This document shows positions 5,615 through 6,332 of a stretch of 6,332 nucleotides of DNA, piece after piece (position 1 is the first letter of the stretch; every line of letters starts with the position of its first letter). The stretch comes from Oscillospiraceae bacterium (GTDB taxonomy: Bacteria > Bacillota > Clostridia > Oscillospirales > Acutalibacteraceae). The stretch spans positions 1-6,332 of the forward strand of contig JAJXDX010000128.1 in the NCBI GenBank assembly GCA_021640185.1, read 5' to 3'. The notes beneath the pieces are model-generated. The model was given only the letters and a program-made list of their open reading frames with translations, had not been told where the DNA came from and did no database searches. The position numbers and the translations under genes are program-made.

Positions 5615-6332
5615 TCATTGCGCGATCGCATAGTATATGATATCGCTATTGTAGTATATGCCATTAGTTAGGTACCAACCATCGGACGTATTTGCAGATG
5701 ATGGATCGACTACATTTCCGGAAACTTGCTCTGAAGCCATATACCATCCGTGTTTGTTGTACCAGTAGCCATCATTCGCGCGATACCAAAAATGATAGTC
5801 CAGTTCATTTATGCTAGGGCTCTTATACCATGCTAATCGTGTGCATATCATCCACTCGTTTTGTTCTAGTACGGTATCGTAGCCGCTTACTTCTCGCCAA
5901 CGGCCGGAAAACTTCTTTTTAAGCCACATTTCTAAGTATTTCTTATATTTGGATAGTGCTTCATCGACCGATGAGGAATTCCAGCAGTCCAAATTTCCTC
6001 CCATTTCATAATCCTCAAAGAAATCTTCGCCGCAATCACTTTCATTTAAAAAGAAGGCATAGGCGAGGCAGTTTATGCTGGAATAAGTGGTTTCTCCTAC
6101 AGACCTGACCGGTTTGACCCCGGCAAAGTAGTAGATATACAGCAATGGGCGAAGGCTGGTTTTTGCGTAATAATCGCTGCTGATGAAGCACGCCCGGTTC
6201 TCGGTTTCGGCGATGGCAGAGGGCTGCAGCCGGATCCCATTATCGGTCGATGGGGAGAGATAGTGGGCTTTTACCCATTTCGTTACCGAGAACGAGGCGT
6301 ATCCGCTCGTAACGTTTTTCTCGTTCGCGAGA
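5615..6332 (-). CDS. Partial secreted protein: DNRLRE-like module plus putative Cys peptidase-like domain
   Basis: The frame runs open off the right edge (first whole codon at 6331), so 238 C-terminal residues are visible and the start is missing. A TTG at 6145 could be mistaken for a start but has no ribosome binding site and sits inside the first module. Residues 1-70 (YASFSVTKWVKAHY, then NGIRLQPSA and LRPLLYIYYF) look like the end of a DNRLRE-type beta-sandwich of secreted proteins. Residues 80-238 hold NCLAYAFFLN with Cys88 and ELDYHFWYRANDGYWYNKHG with His180, an order typical of papain/NlpC-type cysteine peptidases, then VVDPSS and a Tyr-rich end. A third catalytic residue is not assigned. 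The C-terminal domain is AT-rich and uses codons rare elsewhere here. It lies 12 bases upstream of a lipoprotein gene. Function is unproven; it could be a wall hydrolase, secreted protease or toxin domain. Confidence 0.7.
   Translation of the reverse strand, partial: LANEKNVTSGYASFSVTKWVKAHYLSPSTDNGIRLQPSAIAETENRACFISSDYYAKTSLRPLLYIYYFAGVKPVRSVGETTYSSINCLAYAFFLNESDCGEDFFEDYEMGGNLDCWNSSSVDEALSKYKKYLEMWLKKKFSGRWREVSGYDTVLEQNEWMICTRLAWYKSPSINELDYHFWYRANDGYWYNKHGWYMASEQVSGNVVDPSSANTSDGWYLTNGIYYNSDIIYYAIAQ

Noticed and set aside
6143..6145. TTG as the start of the right-hand gene
   Set aside because: The frame continues without a stop to the window edge, the upstream residues fit the same beta-rich module, and no ribosome binding site precedes the TTG.
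1..6332. CRISPR arrays, tRNA or rRNA genes, transposases, attachment sites
   Set aside because: No spaced direct repeats, cloverleaf, conserved rRNA stretch, DDE or recombinase motif was found on either strand by eye.

Overview
The window looks like a chromosomal segment from an endospore-forming, GC-rich Firmicute, probably a clostridial (Oscillospiraceae-like) gut anaerobe. Three things suggest this: a full SpoIIR sporulation signal protein, a MEP-pathway ispE, and strong GGAGG-type ribosome binding sites. Genus and species cannot be told from the sequence. All recognised genes lie on the minus strand, so the window reads right to left.

Right end (5156-6332). A gene open at the window edge encodes the end of a DNRLRE-like extracellular module joined to a Cys/His-containing C-terminal domain that resembles papain-like peptidases. 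Twelve bases downstream begins a small lipoprotein-like gene, and a strong intrinsic terminator closes the pair. The C-terminal domain is AT-rich (40% GC in a hand count of 5641-5700; 35% in 6001-6060), against 72% in a sample inside ispE (2881-2940). This is the accessory, probably acquired, part of the window.

Centre (1720-5115). A sigma-A-type promoter drives an Lrp/AsnC regulator, a class I/II aminotransferase and ispE, each joined to the next by a 4-base ATGA overlap. spoIIR follows after 64 bases. That gap holds a terminator-like hairpin whose 3' arm covers the spoIIR ribosome binding region, and a candidate forespore (sigma-F-like) promoter that would start transcription inside the hairpin. 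A plausible reading is that vegetative read-through from ispE is stopped or left untranslated, while forespore transcripts escape the hairpin. The Lrp-aminotransferase pair resembles the alanine-metabolism pair alaR-alaT of Bacillus subtilis.

Left end (1-1660). A single O-antigen-ligase-family membrane protein gene has its own extended -10 promoter and strong terminator. No other polysaccharide gene is visible. Bases 1-77 hold only small inverted repeats, one of which could be the plus-strand terminator of a convergent gene outside the window.

No tRNA, rRNA, CRISPR array, insertion sequence or transposase was seen. The regulatory calls (promoters, dyads, leader hairpins) were read by eye. 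The most speculative idea is that the right-hand pair is a secreted toxin or enzyme with a lipoprotein partner.
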